Source of the DNA: Xenoacremonium recifei
Lineage: Eukaryota > Ascomycota > Sordariomycetes > Hypocreales > Nectriaceae
Reading direction: 5' to 3'
DNA length: 64,000 nt
Assembly: GCA_012184525.1 (NCBI GenBank)
Contig: WOFQ01000034.1
Span: 62,001-126,000, forward strand
Part shown: piece after piece, positions 21,515 through 32,945 of the stretch
Layout: each line of letters starts with the position of its first letter
Position numbering within the stretch: the first letter of the stretch is position 1
Translations under genes and position numbers: made by a program
Notes under the pieces: model-generated
Seen by the model: the letters and a program-made list of their open reading frames with translations, nothing else
What the model was told of the DNA's origin: nothing
Database searches by the model: none

Positions 21515-23363
21515 TTAGTCGTAAACCGATGCCTTGGACCATTTCGAACTGGCTCTAATCCTCTTTCCATAGATGTAAAACACAAAAGGTACCGGGATTA
21601 GCAACGCGGCGAATCCTCCGGTGATGCTGGATGCAGGCCCAACGCCGATATTGTGGTACATAGGTCCGACGACAAGAGGAAAGGCGCCTGCAAAGCAGGA
21701 TCGCAAAAAAGTATTCGCTGCAATAGCGGATGCAGCGTACATCTGGAAGGTATCGACGAGGTAGTTAAGCGCCGCTTGGAAAATGGTGAAGAAGCCGATT
21801 CCCATCATCACCATGCCGATGCAGGGCGCGATCCAGTGTATGTCCTTAGACGCAGTCCATCCTGTAACGAACTGGCCTCCGCAGAAGAGAAAGGAGCCAA
21901 ACATCATAGGCGGAAGCCGTTTCTCAGGTACAGCTCGGTTGCCAGCGGCGTGGTAGGCCTTGTTGTAAAGCGTCTGGTTGTAAACGTTGAGTATGGCACC
22001 GCTGATGGCACCGATCAAAATGCACAGGAAGGGCAGCTCGGCGACCAGGATATTCCATCCTCGGATCTCTCCGAATATGATCGGGATAGCTCCAAGTTGC
22101 ATATAGAGGATTCCGTAGCAGAAACTGGCATAAAGAGCCACCAGGAAACATATGGGTGTGCAGAGCAGCTGAACCGGTCGGACTAAGAACTTCCTGGCCA
22201 GCTCCGCGATGCTGACATCCCATTCCTCGAACTTAGCATGGAGTGCCCAATTGCCAGTCTCGTGACGAAGACGACGGGCCTTGAAAACGAGAAGCTTGGG
22301 TGGATAACTCTCGTCGGTGAAGATCATAGCAAAGATGAGGACCACCGCTTGGAGGATGGCTGTGAGGTATTCAGTCCAACGCCAGCCCAATGAAGGGTGC
22401 TGCACAAGGGCAGCAGAAATGATGGGACCTGTTTTCCGCTGGTTAGATCGAGGGGAATATCATGAATAAGTAAGTATACTTACCAAGAACTGGACCGCCT
22501 ACAACGGCCATCGCATACCCTGCCATTGCGATACCTCTCCACGCGGGAGTATACAGATCACCTAGGACACCACCGGTGTTTGTAACAGGTGCAGAGGCAA
22601 AGAATGCACCCCAAAACCGCGTCAACATCAGCGTCTGGAGATCTTTGGCCGTCGCACTACCAATGCTGAAGCAGATGGAAATGGCCATGGGCACCAACAC
22701 GGCTACCCTCCGGCCGTAAACTTCGCTCAGAGGCGCCCACAGGAGAGGCCCAATTCCGAAGCCAAACAGGAACAATGTCGTTCCTAGAGTCGCGACCTGA
22801 GTTCCGACATGAAAGTGTTTCGCAATCTGCTCTGTGCCTGCAGAGTACGCCGACGAAGCCCAAGTAGCGGTCATAGTTACGAGCCCGTACAACATCGTCG
22901 TTATCACCTTCTTCTTGGTAGGCCAGTTCAGCGGGCGGTAGGGATCGTCCGGCCCGTCAAAATCCACAAGCTGGTCTTCAGTAGTCTTGACATGAGCAAG
23001 CGGATGCGTGAACTGGGGAACGGGACGGGAGCGGATGCGCGAGATGATCGACTCCCGGCGAGACACCGTCCGGGCCAGGCTCATCCCCGTGGCTGTGGTG
23101 GGCAAACCATCTCCGGGGTCTCTCCGTGTTGAAAAGGACGACCGAGCGGTATTGCTCCTCATATCGCAGGGCGTTGGGCGGTGGCCATCGTCGTCCTGGT
23201 CTTCGGGTTTCTCCTGGACGCCTGATCTCCCGCTAGATCCTTCTATGGACTCTTCTTCTATGGCGCTGCTGTTATCAGTGAGGCCGGACAGGCCTGACAT
23301 GGACAGTGCCGTTTCTCGCGTCGGTTGTCGATGTAGTCCGTGGGACTCATTGTCTTCGATCAT
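21515..23363 (-). CDS. MFS drug:H+ antiporter (DHA1 type)
   Basis: Two exons, 23363-22484 and 22428-21515 (reverse strand), give 597 residues; the 55-nt phase-1 intron restores GGPVLGPIISAAL. About 150 residues of Ser/Arg-rich cytosolic N-terminus precede the signature DGPDDPYRPLNWPTKKK, typical of fungal FLR1/polyamine-type DHA1 transporters. The A-motif is seen in LWAPLSEVYGRRVAVL, and the C-motif family pattern in AMAVVGGPVLGPIISA. Twelve helices can be counted, with a cytosolic loop around EEWDVSIAELARKFLVRP. These carriers export drugs or fungal metabolites across the plasma membrane with proton exchange. The substrate is unknown; no biosynthetic gene is adjacent. Confidence 0.9.
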
Positions 23364-23880
23364 GATACAAAAAGGGGGAAGTGAACATTCAATAATATTA
23401 CCGTTGGGATCTTGGCACGCGAGGACCCTTTAAATAAACAAACAAAGAGAATTTATTTGAAAGGCGAAATGCAAATCTCTACTTCCAGGATTTGCCATTC
23501 CATTACACTAATAGGTGCCGACGCGGGCCCGATTCTCGGTCCGCTGGAGTTATTACCGAGCTCGACGAAGCTATAAAGAGCCTAGGCACCGCTGCTTGAA
23601 GAGCTTTGCCCGCAACACGCTACGTGACGTCACATTCTTGATGCTTGAGTAATCCTCACGGGATCATTGACTGGGCCTAAGCTCCGTGTTTGCGGTTAAG
23701 ACGGCAGCGAGGCGTTTGGTGGTTGGTCTGTTGGGCCAGCCGTGAGCCCTGGACGGACCCGGAGCCTCCGTATGCAGTATTAAAGACGGAGACTCTACCA
23801 CCGAGCCGAGCCTCTCGCCGCTCCTCGCCGTCTTCCACTTTTAGATCGCGAATTCGCGCCTCCGAGGCCCGGCCATCGGC
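23364..23880. other. intergenic region, no gene seen
   Basis: Upstream of the MFS gene and downstream of the second HET gene. A weak frame at 23690-24112 is only a shadow of the HET gene end. Confidence 0.4.
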
Positions 23881-25443
23881 TCAGTGCATGAGTTTGTTGT
23901 CGCGAGGGATGACATTGAGTGCCATATCATACATCCAAGCCCCGCGAGCCAGCTGGACAGTCCCCACGGCCGTTGCTGTGCCGATCGAAAGCTCCAGTGT
24001 CTGCTTCTCGCCTTGCTGGTTCTTCACCATCTTTCGCAGCAATTTCGCCAACTCATTTTCTTCCGGCACTGCCTGGATCGCAGCGAGACTGAAGGACATT
24101 GTGCGTTGCTGAGGCCGCAGATGGAGCAATAAAGCAAAGCAATCATCCGACTTGGTTGACCGGAAGCCTACCGCAGCCGAGACGTGTGGTGAAGATGCAC
24201 ACGTTGCGTACGGAATGGTCATGGTCATTGAGGGAGTGAAAGGACTCTGATGCCAGAATGTCGGGGGATATGCCTTGACGGGTTCGATAAAGGTGTGCCG
24301 GCCGTATCGCAGCCAGCAGGTCGTCGCCCAACCGTCTCTACCACTCGAGCTATTTCGTTTGGTCAAATACACCCGCTGCGGCTTGTGAAACGCCATCCGC
24401 TTTCCGAAGCGTACTGGGGCTGAACGCGAGCGACTGTATCTCTCTTTATCTTCCTTGCTCTGGATCAAAGGGACGCCGATTGCCGAAGACACGTCACCTT
24501 GAGTTATGCAAGAGAGCATGCCCAAGACTTGGCCAGGATTGCTTTGTTGCTGGATGAGGGTCAAGTCAAGCTGGATGCCCTTGTTGGTAATAGCTAACGG
24601 CTCACCCGAACTGGGATACGATTCGATCTCGGAGCTACCCTTGAACTGTGAAGGGTGCGTCGCTAGGAAGCCAATGGTAGCCACTTCTGAAGACACGTCC
24701 GAAGAGTCCCAGGCAAAGATGGACTGGTCGTCGTATTCCTTGAGGATTTCTTCTTGGAGTCGAATGAACGCCCTCTCGCCCTCCCCATACAGCATGGGCA
24801 TATTGATGTCGAAGATCCCGAGGAGACAATATGCAAGGTCCTCCGGGCGAGTAGTCTGTCTGTCCCCAACCCACGACATCCTCTTCGACACGCTGGCTTT
24901 CATGAAGTTGCCCATGAGGAGACTCTTCTCGTCAATGTTGGTTCGTAGTGAGATCCTTTCCGCGAGATCGTGCTTGCTTCCCAGGTATTTCCAGTTCCTG
25001 TCGAAGAACTCAACATGCCGCGGAGCGATGAGCTCTTGCAATGTCCACCCTCTCTCAAACCACCTGCAACCCTCGAAGTCAGGCCCCACGACTCCCGTTT
25101 CATCAAGCTCAACGTCGTCAAGGTAAGCGTAGCAGCATTCTGAATGCTTGTACCACAGAAACATGGCGTTGATTGCTTCGGAGAGTTCTGCGCTGCTTGT
25201 CTTGTCAATGCAGCACGTATCGACCCAAACGTATTCGATAGGGTCTGCGACTCTTTGGAGCAAGGTGTTGATGAACCCAGTGATCTTGATCCATCCTAGC
25301 TTTTCGCCAAGATTGCCACCTTCCAGATCTTGTAGCGTGATCTCGTCCGGTCCCCAAGTGTGGGACAAAACAAGATATGGGGGTGGATCGCCGAGGAAGT
25401 TCTCCAGCTGTCGCGTTTGGACGTTCAAGAGCCGCATTTCCAA
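23881..25443 (-). CDS. HET-domain protein, HET-D/E-like N-terminal type
   Basis: A single exon of 520 residues. The domain begins at the N-terminus: MRLLNVQTRQLENF, LVLSHTWGPDEITLQDL (residues 24-40), VWVDTCCIDKTSSAELSEAINAMF, CYAYLDDV, RWFERGWTLQELIAPRHVEFFD and DLAYCLLGIFDINMPMLYGEG. This arrangement is the one found at the front of HET-E/HET-D incompatibility proteins, where it precedes NACHT and WD repeats. Here it stands without them, and the 280 C-terminal residues are an uncharacterised fungal extension. By analogy it would execute a death reaction once a partner sensor is engaged, but this is inference. No obvious NLR or sensor gene sits nearby. Confidence 0.93.
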   Translation of the reverse strand: MEMRLLNVQTRQLENFLGDPPPYLVLSHTWGPDEITLQDLEGGNLGEKLGWIKITGFINTLLQRVADPIEYVWVDTCCIDKTSSAELSEAINAMFLWYKHSECCYAYLDDVELDETGVVGPDFEGCRWFERGWTLQELIAPRHVEFFDRNWKYLGSKHDLAERISLRTNIDEKSLLMGNFMKASVSKRMSWVGDRQTTRPEDLAYCLLGIFDINMPMLYGEGERAFIRLQEEILKEYDDQSIFAWDSSDVSSEVATIGFLATHPSQFKGSSEIESYPSSGEPLAITNKGIQLDLTLIQQQSNPGQVLGMLSCITQGDVSSAIGVPLIQSKEDKERYSRSRSAPVRFGKRMAFHKPQRVYLTKRNSSSGRDGWATTCWLRYGRHTFIEPVKAYPPTFWHQSPFTPSMTMTIPYATCASSPHVSAAVGFRSTKSDDCFALLLHLRPQQRTMSFSLAAIQAVPEENELAKLLRKMVKNQQGEKQTLELSIGTATAVGTVQLARGAWMYDMALNVIPRDNKLMH

Positions 25444-25839
25444 GCTTTATCAGGACAGGCGGTCAAAGTCTAATTCCTCTTGGCTTTGGGATTCTCCAAA
25501 AAGGCGCGCTTTAATAAAGCGGAGTCACGTGTTTGGCTGCACGCCTGCCTAACTGCACGTATAAGACGATGGTCTCCAAGGCGCTGAATCCTTCTGAGCC
25601 AATGGGTCTACGATGCAGACTATCTTCATTTTCTGGAAAATCTACTGGAAATTCTATCAAATGATATCCCGGCTGATTGGAACTTATGACCCAGAATAGG
25701 TTTTGTGGGATTAGATTCTATCTAGAAGACGAAGCAGCACCATGAAATGATGGGGACAATGTTAACAACGAAGATGCCCATCCATAAAGAGGACATCTCT
25801 TCAAGTTAATAATTTCCTCACTTTATAAGAGAGCGATTC
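25444..25839. other. intergenic region, no gene seen
   Basis: Promoter side of the HET gene and 3' flank of the SDR gene. Nothing recognisable. Confidence 0.4.
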
Positions 25840-26661
25840 TTACTTCTTCACATACGCCGACAACGCCGACTTCACTGCAGCCTGCTGGGCCTGGAACAGC
25901 TTCGTCCGTTCCGCCTCCCATCCTCCCTCTTTTAGCAGAGCCTCACCAGGTCCAACAGCAAACTGATCCTCACCCTTAACCAAGCCCTCATACATTTTTT
26001 CGGTATACATGCCGAGGGGCATACCAATCTCCCCGCCATTCACCATGTCGGGCTGGTGCTTCGTGTCGTGGAGCTCTGTTTGCACCGCTGGTGGGAACAC
26101 TTCGATAACACGCAGGTTGGACCCAGTATCCTGAAGTTGTTGCCGAATGTTGATAATGAATGTGTGAAGTGCTGCCTTCGATGCGTTGTAGTTTGGCGTC
26201 CGGACGAGTGATGGGATCAAGGCAAGGGTGGCGCTGATATACACCAGGTGACCTTGTGGTTGAGCCTTAAGGTGCGGAATGAAGGCCGTGGTAAGATATA
26301 CGGCAGACAAGTAGTTTGTGGTGAGTTCCTCGCTGACTATCGAGAGATCAACCGTCTCGGGGGCTGAGAAGTCGAAAGCTCTCTGGATGCCAGAGTTGAC
26401 CACAACGCAGTCGAGGTCCGGGTGAGCTTTGATGATGGAATCGGCAAAGCCCTTGATCCCTGCCAAATCGGTCACATCGAACTTGACAGCGGTCGCATTG
26501 TCGGCGCCGTGAGTCTTGACAAAATTGTCGAGGAGATTCTGTCGGCGGCCAACAACAATGACCTTGGTTCCAACGCTGATGAGCTTCGCTGCGAGAGCCT
26601 CCCCGATGCCTGAGGTGGCACCGAGGACGAGGGCCTTCTTGTAGAGCGGGGAAGAGGCCAT
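25840..26661 (-). CDS. classical short-chain dehydrogenase/reductase
   Basis: 273 residues when started at the ATG at 26661 (MASSPLYKKALVLGATSGIG). The frame continues 43 codons upstream, but those are Arg-rich and unlike the fold. The cofactor motif GATSGIG is at residues 15-21, NSG of the NNAG-type strand follows in VVVNSGIQ, and the catalytic motif is YNASK in TPNYNASKAALHTF, with Ser in YISATLAL. All catalytic residues are thus present, in contrast to the SDR at 2.9 kb. The arginine in GRR after the second strand suggests NADP preference. The substrate is unknown. It resembles DltE-like short-chain oxidoreductases found scattered in fungi. Confidence 0.9.
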   Translation of the reverse strand: MASSPLYKKALVLGATSGIGEALAAKLISVGTKVIVVGRRQNLLDNFVKTHGADNATAVKFDVTDLAGIKGFADSIIKAHPDLDCVVVNSGIQRAFDFSAPETVDLSIVSEELTTNYLSAVYLTTAFIPHLKAQPQGHLVYISATLALIPSLVRTPNYNASKAALHTFIINIRQQLQDTGSNLRVIEVFPPAVQTELHDTKHQPDMVNGGEIGMPLGMYTEKMYEGLVKGEDQFAVGPGEALLKEGGWEAERTKLFQAQQAAVKSALSAYVKK

Positions 26662-27350
26662 ATTGCTGTGTTCAGGTCGATGACGGCGATAAGTGTTTCC
26701 AGTGTAGATGAGACGTTGTTGTAATGATGCTTCTCGTGATCTTATAGAACGCGACGGGCGTTCGATGACGAGAGCCCCGCTGATTGTCAAGGATCGAAAG
26801 GCCGAGATTGTATTCCTATTTTGTTCAAGAGCATCTCTGAGTGTGATCGGAGTTTAGGAGATGAGGGGGCGAGCGGGGTTCTTGAGACAGCTCAGCGGAG
26901 ACTGACTGGCTCTATCAGCCACAGGCCAAATCCGGGTGTTCACTAGAGACTGAGTTGGTGGCACTCAAACCTACTGATAACCTCGCGCTCGTGAACTTAA
27001 GTCCGAGAGAGTGCGCGAACAGGGCCACGAGGTGAGAATAGGAGCAAACGAGGCACAGTCAAGCTGATTTTAGGACCGTATTCAATATTTGGCATAATTT
27101 TGATTAATATTAATAGTAATAATGGGATGAGTGGTTGGTACAAGATTTTGCATCGTTATCATCTTCTTGCTATTGATAAAAGTGGATGAAGATACTCTGA
27201 ATAAGCCTTCATGGAATTTTAACCAAAGGCTTTTCCTTTTTTCAACAAAAATTGATTCAAGCCGAAGTCCGAAATAAAATTTCCATCTTCATTGACAATG
27301 TCAACAGCGTGATAGAGCAAATGTGCGCATAATAGAGTCCTGTGATCCTT
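26662..27350. other. intergenic region, AT-rich in its second half
   Basis: Upstream of the SDR and downstream of the kinase. From 27060 to 27300 it is AT-rich with TTAATATTAATAGTAATAATG. I see no gene. Confidence 0.4.
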
Positions 27351-28846
27351 TCATCTTTCCATAAGCTTCAATCTTCGAACCTCTGGCAAACCCCATCTCG
27401 TCATCCACTCCGAGTTGACTAGTTCTGAGGCTGTTACGCGCTGCTCTGGCCGAAACGTGACCATCGAGCAGACCATATCCACAAAGGCCATCCTCTCCAT
27501 CAAACTGAATCCTGGTATTCCAGCCTCCCGCCGTGGGCCTTCGATTGTATTCTGATACTTTTCCTGCCATGTTTGACATTCTCTGAAAGCTTCATCATGG
27601 CTAACTTGATATCCATCTCTTGTCGTCTTCCAATGCTTCCACCATTCTTTTGGAAGCGGGCCAAGTAACCTAATCTGCTCCGCAATGATATCGTCAGGGT
27701 CTGAAGAGATGTCCGAGAATAAAGCGTCTTTCCCGGCGATGGCCCAAATTGCACATCCCAAAGACCAGATGTCTGAAGGAAATGAGAGCCCTAGTTCGGG
27801 TTCAAAGTGTGCTTCAGGCGGAACAACTGAAAGGCGAGTGTTGGAATAATCTCGAACTTCAGCAAATGGACTATAAGCTTCTCCAAAGTCCTTCAGTAAA
27901 AGCTCGGCATTTGAAGGCGCGATAACTCCGGGTTCTTCTCCAAGCCAAACTGGTTGGACTGCATTTGACGGAACTCCTGGAGCTAAAGGTTTGCCGTCAA
28001 GGCGGACGACGGACCTCGTGAATGGAGTCCCATATTTCTCATGCAGTCTTTGAACGGATAGCTTGTGGAATTCAGGAGAAAGCTTTAGAAACATGTTGCT
28101 GAGATGTAGATCTGTGCACTTGAATCAGTGCCTAAGGTTACTGTTATTCATTTCTTGACTCACTCACCTCCATGAACCACACCCCTCGAGTGAACATACT
28201 CCACGGCTAGGATAAGCTGTGCAATAATCGCCCGGGCCGTTTCGATAGGAAAGAGCTGATATGGAGATGCAGCTTTTGCTCCCCAAAGACAGCACATGGC
28301 CGGTACGGTGGTATAGCAGGCATGGATGCCATTTGGCCCCTGAAGAATGAACTGGTCCCGAACCGGAGGGATCATCCCCTCCCCTCCGAGACTTGTGGCG
28401 TTGGATCTCGAAGACCCAAGAAAGGCCAAGATTTCTGACTCTCGAGGATTAGCGTATCCAGTTCCGACCTTGAGGGCAACGTTTTGTCCCGAGTGTCTGT
28501 CTTTACAAAGCCAGGTGGTGGAGTAGCCTCCATAGCCCAGCTTGTGGACGACCTCGTATCGATCCTCCAGTACATCTCCTATGCGAATAGGATGATATCC
28601 TCCCGGCTTATACTTCTCCAATCTTTCGACGCCTTCCAGGTATTCATACTCAAAGAAGGCCGGTTCGGGGTGTCTTGTTGATGTGTACTTGGTAGAAGCC
28701 CGTACTGCCGTGCTTGCGCATCTCTGAAAAGTGGTGCTTCGATAAGATTTTAGAAGCTGCTTCGAAAAGAAATACCAGGGTCCATGCAGATGAACCCTGG
28801 ATAGGGCCGACCTCAAATGGTGGCCTAACTTTGGTGCTGCCAGCAT
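27351..28846 (-). CDS. SRPK-like serine/threonine protein kinase
   Basis: Two exons, 28846-28168 and 28111-27351 (reverse strand), give 479 residues; the 56-nt intron restores VVHGDLHLSNMFL. The kinase begins ILEDRY-like (VLEDRYEVVHKLGYGGYSTTWL) with the Gly loop, Lys in NVALKV, the catalytic loop HGDLHLSN in place of HRDLKxxN, DFG in LLKDFGEAYS, and SDIWSLGCAIW. The large spacer between DLHLSN and DFG (about 60 residues) is the hallmark of fungal SRPK-like kinases, which in other eukaryotes phosphorylate SR proteins. About 75 residues precede the kinase, rich in Arg, Ser and hydrophobics with almost no acid. They look like a mitochondrial presequence, though a later start is possible. Confidence 0.87.
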
Positions 28847-29692
28847 CGCGGCGAGATCGGAACCAAAAACCGGGGCAGCGAAGAATCCATACTTGGAGAC
28901 CCGTCAATTTCTTTGACAGTAAATTTTGTTCTTCGGTGAGCATAAATATACTGTTCTTTGCTCCTTCACACCTTGAAAATTTATGATCCCATCTCGGACT
29001 GCATCAGCTGATGAGGGGTGAGTCGAACCACCACGCAATTACCCCAAGTCTCCTTACCGAGGGTATGACTGGAAGCACTGACACAGAGCCTTGCAATAGG
29101 CTTAATGGAGTTGCAAGCACGGACACACATGCCACCTCTACCATAACTTGATTGGATTGATGCCACAGCCCGCTGGGCATTGTTATTGTTGAAGAGGAAG
29201 AATCACGTGGCTGTAATAACAACTACCGAGGATTGATCTGGGAAATCCAGGGTGTCGAGAAATGGTAGGCTAATTCTGGTAGGGTCCTGGAATATGCGGT
29301 GTGAAGATTCCTGCGCTTTGCGTCGCAACTCTGTATCACGGCCCGACCGCTGGTATCGAATTATGTGAGAAGTGACAGCAGACCTACTTTTGTATGCCCT
29401 CATAAACAATCAACACCTGAGAAATTGAGGGTAGTGGTTCGACCATCAAATATTTCCAGCAGACGGTGGAGAAAGAAGCCCTTGGTCATCAGCTTGAAAA
29501 TTTGACATCTGAGTCAGAGCATGGTTGAGAGACTCGACTCCGATTTTCTTTCCCAACTGTGATGTGTACCATCCGCGGCCAGAACCTCTATACCTATAGT
29601 TTACACGAGAACCTAGAAAAGTATAACTTGCACTTCCGACCTGTAACGCCATTTCGATCCAATCACAATCCGAACCCAGCGCTATGCATCAT
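28847..29692. other. intergenic region, no gene seen
   Basis: Upstream of the kinase and downstream of the GH76 gene. I looked for a tRNA because of a GGTTCGACTC word on the reverse strand near 29030, but the rest of the cloverleaf is missing. Confidence 0.4.
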
Positions 29693-31321
29693 CTAGTCAA
29701 AAGCACACATCCAGACAAAGGTGCTAACTGCACCGCTCAGTAACACGAATGTTATCACGCCCGCTCCAGCCTTGTCTGCCATCGTCACTGGCACCTCTTC
29801 TGGGGAATCATGACTGTTACTTCCCGCATCAGGATCGCCCTGAGAAATTCCGCCGGTGCTGTTGGTGACGGGCGGATCAGCATCCTCAATCAACAGACTT
29901 GAAACTGCTGCTAGGACGTTCATCGCTTCGCCAGCGCCAGAAGTATCGTCCACAGCTGGATCAACAAACTGCCCAGAGGTCCAGTAGAAGCCACAAACAC
30001 GACCGGATTCCCCTCCAGTGCACTGAGCAATTGCCGCTTCTGTGGATGTTCGGAGGACTGGCAGGATGGTCTCCTTCGTGTACGGGGCAACCTGCGTGAC
30101 TACCGAAAGCCACCGGTGGACGTAGCCCTTGAATGATAACATATCTGCGGAGCATGCACCCTGTCTTCCTTCGCAAGGGACTTCGTAAGCAATGTGCTCT
30201 GGGAAAAAGTCCGTCAAAAGGCGGTCGAGGAGACCGTCGACCCTATTCTTCCAAACCTCGGAGCCATCGGTCTGGATTGATGAACCAGTTAACGTGCAAA
30301 GAAACATACTGGAGGAGTTTGAGTATACGAACAAAGTTATACATGAAAGCACATCCTTGAAGGAGAATGGCGGAGTTATAGGAGAAAGTGGCCTTGTTAA
30401 CATCGGTGCAGTTGTGCTCGACATGGGCACCATCGTATACGCGCCAGTTCTCGTGGTCGATATAGCCAACACTCCAGAGCCAATCCCAAGTTTCCTCGGC
30501 ATACTTTGCGTACGTTTCATTGCTGGTATATCGGGCAAGACGAGAACCAAGGTTGAAGAAGCATCCATTGGCAATTGCTGACGGTGTTAGTGCTGGAAGC
30601 CAACAAGACAAAGACATCTTACTGTTCTTGTAGTTGTAACCAGCGTTAGAGAAGGGAATCTGCCATCTTAGCCCTCCGTTGCATGTTTCGTCATGGCGGT
30701 TAGGTGATGCCTGAGTCGTCCACACCGCCTGTGCGAGAGCGAGCCATTGGGGCTTATCCGAAGGAGGGTTGGGAAATTTTGTTTCGGCGGCCAGCATCGC
30801 CGACATGCCCCAGAATCCTTGATCGTCGTTTCCGAGAGAGGCGGTATGGTTGGCTGGCATATAATCGGCGTTGCTCCCTGTCTGATGCAGCATTCCTTGC
30901 TCGATGACATGATTGTAGCTTGTGTCGCCAGTGAGATGCCAGTAATCTGTTCTTCTTAGCACCGATCCTTGGGATATGACTGCTTTGGACCCAACGAACC
31001 GATGTAAGTACCCATCATCGCGCCTCCTTCCCACCAGTAGTAGTCCCCCTTGTATTCGGTCGGCGGCCCGGGGAGAATTCCTGGGATCATTCCCGTCTGG
31101 TTCCCGTCATAAAAGAGCATCATGTCGTAAGCGAGTGTGCGGGCGGATTCTAGTATCTCGTCTGCGTCGAGTCGTAAATCATCTGCACGTGGACATCCCT
31201 CAAGACCTGTTCGCGTACCTTTGGTGCTTATTTTGTAGTATTGTGCTTCAGCGGAGAGAAAGAGAAGACTACCCGCCAGCCATGTTAACATCGCCGGCGA
31301 GGCGGGAGTGAGGGAGAGCAT
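29693..31321 (-). CDS. GH76 (Dfg5-like) endo-1,6-alpha-mannanase, GPI-anchored
   Basis: Four exons on the reverse strand, 31321-31012, 30946-30623, 30577-30333 and 30271-29693, give 485 residues. The joins restore YYWWEGGAMMDYWHLTGDT, NYKNTIANGCFFNLG and AFMYNFTDGSEVWK, all family blocks. The third intron uses a weak GTTCGT donor. The catalytic acid pair is the DD of GNDDQGFWGM. An N-terminal signal peptide (LTWLAGSLLFLSAEAQ) and a C-terminal hydrophobic tail after ADKAGAG fit a GPI anchor. Dfg5/Dcw1-type enzymes cut GPI-anchor mannan and cross-link wall proteins to glucan at the plasma membrane, which is needed for wall growth. The ATG at 31321 is preferred because an earlier in-frame start would be TTG. 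Confidence 0.9.
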
Positions 31322-32945
31322 GATGGAAGACGTCAATAGCAACAAAATGACGATCGCATGCAGAACAGGCAGCTAGCAATGCAGCAGGAGAAGTAAATGG
31401 CAACGAAAATCAGGGAACACTAAATGAAGGACGAAGGGTGCCTTTATTTGGTGATACAAGCTAAAAACGAAGGCAGTAGGAGAAGAAGCGATTGACAATT
31501 GAAAAGTGAGAAAATGACAATAGGAATAGAAATGGTCAGCACATTGGATCCCGGACGTTCTTGGAGTAGAGCGAAACCCAGACTCTTTCAATGATGACAT
31601 CCGGGGGTTGCTATACGGTTGGCATCATCTTGGCATGTTTTGGCACGAGCCAAGGTTCTGGGCACAGAGGCAGTGCAGAGGCATCGCAGCGCTTGGTTCC
31701 AATGGAGGAGATCTGGTGTAGCTTGGCAGGCTGGGCAAAAGGTCACCAGCAATGGCATTTGAGGGCCAGCGCCAAGCAGGGGTGCAGAATACCAAGACAT
31801 TGGCGCGTGAGAAAGCGTTACGGGAAAGTTTGGCGAGTGGTGGCCCGTTGGACGAAGATTTGAGCCAAGAGGCCAAGAGAAGGCGGAGAGCTCTTGGCAG
31901 TAGGGAGGTTCAGGGAGGCCGCGTAATGGATTCTCAATGTTCAGCAGGGAAGAAGAAGGTAAACAAAGGAAAATAATTATCTATATGGAAGATGGTGTAC
32001 AGAGTTCTATAGCAGCACGGTGGCTGAGATTTGGGGCAAGACATCGGCACCATCCGCGCTGAATCGCCAGCAGGTCTTGACGCCAGAAGCAGCCAGAAGC
32101 ATACGGAGTAAGAGGCCCAACTGTCAGTTGAGCTTGATGTGTTTGTCCGAAGGCTCCGAATGCAGATAGCAATCCTTGCGACCTAAGCACAACGGCAACC
32201 GAATGTAGCAACTTAAATCTGCCAATACCTCACAAATTTAGAAAACAAAGGGACGGAATCCGCGGAAGACAGTCTCTGCTGACGCTTCAACAAGACCTGA
32301 AGCCTGACAGAGTAATTAGAGCCAGCGCTAAATGTCGTGGCATTTACTTGGCGGTTCCACTGTGTCGTGCTGGCGATCCAACCCTCGTCACTTTTCCGCG
32401 CATAACAAGACAGCCTCTTCCTGCCAGGTATGCTTAATTATTACTTTATTCTGGGTATTTGATACGTACTACTTTGTGGGGATCAGGGGCTTTGAAAAGG
32501 TTTCCATCTCTCCTTGCAGCAAGAGTCCCTTTACATCCTCGACGAAGCCTCGAATGTCGCTGGCATTGACCTTTACAGGGCCTGGCTCACCGTGATTTGC
32601 CTGGGCTTTACTGGGTTCTCTCAGGCCCTTCAGGCCTCCATTCCGCCCCTCCAGGGCCTTGCGCTCACACGTCGTTTAGGCCACGTTCCTGGCACCTAGA
32701 GTTGAAGTTAGGCGACTCGGAGCACTAATCTGACACCGGCTCTCAGTGGTCTCGTTCTAGGTTGCTTTCTCATGCGGCGACTTTGTGAACAGAAGAGTAC
32801 TTGAGCGCAAAGTCGATTCAAATCCTAGATTATCTCAATACTAATTTGTTACAGACGCAACAAAGGACGAAACAGACTCTCAATTAGATGACTTGGAATC
32901 CTCCGTCAAAGGCCCAAACTCGAAGCATGCAGCATCATCTCAGAA
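31322..32945. other. 1.6-kb intergenic region, no gene seen
   Basis: Upstream of the GH76 gene and 3' of the GST gene. Frames of 60-90 codons at 31.6-32.0 and 32.3-32.7 kb resemble no family, and I find no paired splice signals that extend them. Confidence 0.4.

Noticed and set aside
25369..25375. GTGGGAC core inside the second HET gene
   Set aside because: It lies in coding sequence and lacks the AT extension; a few 7-mers are expected by chance in 64 kb. The same applies to the copy at 61677.
28990..29100. Possible tRNA on the reverse strand (GGTTCGACTC word)
   Set aside because: A T-arm-like stem can be drawn, but no acceptor stem, D-arm or anticodon arm fits around it.
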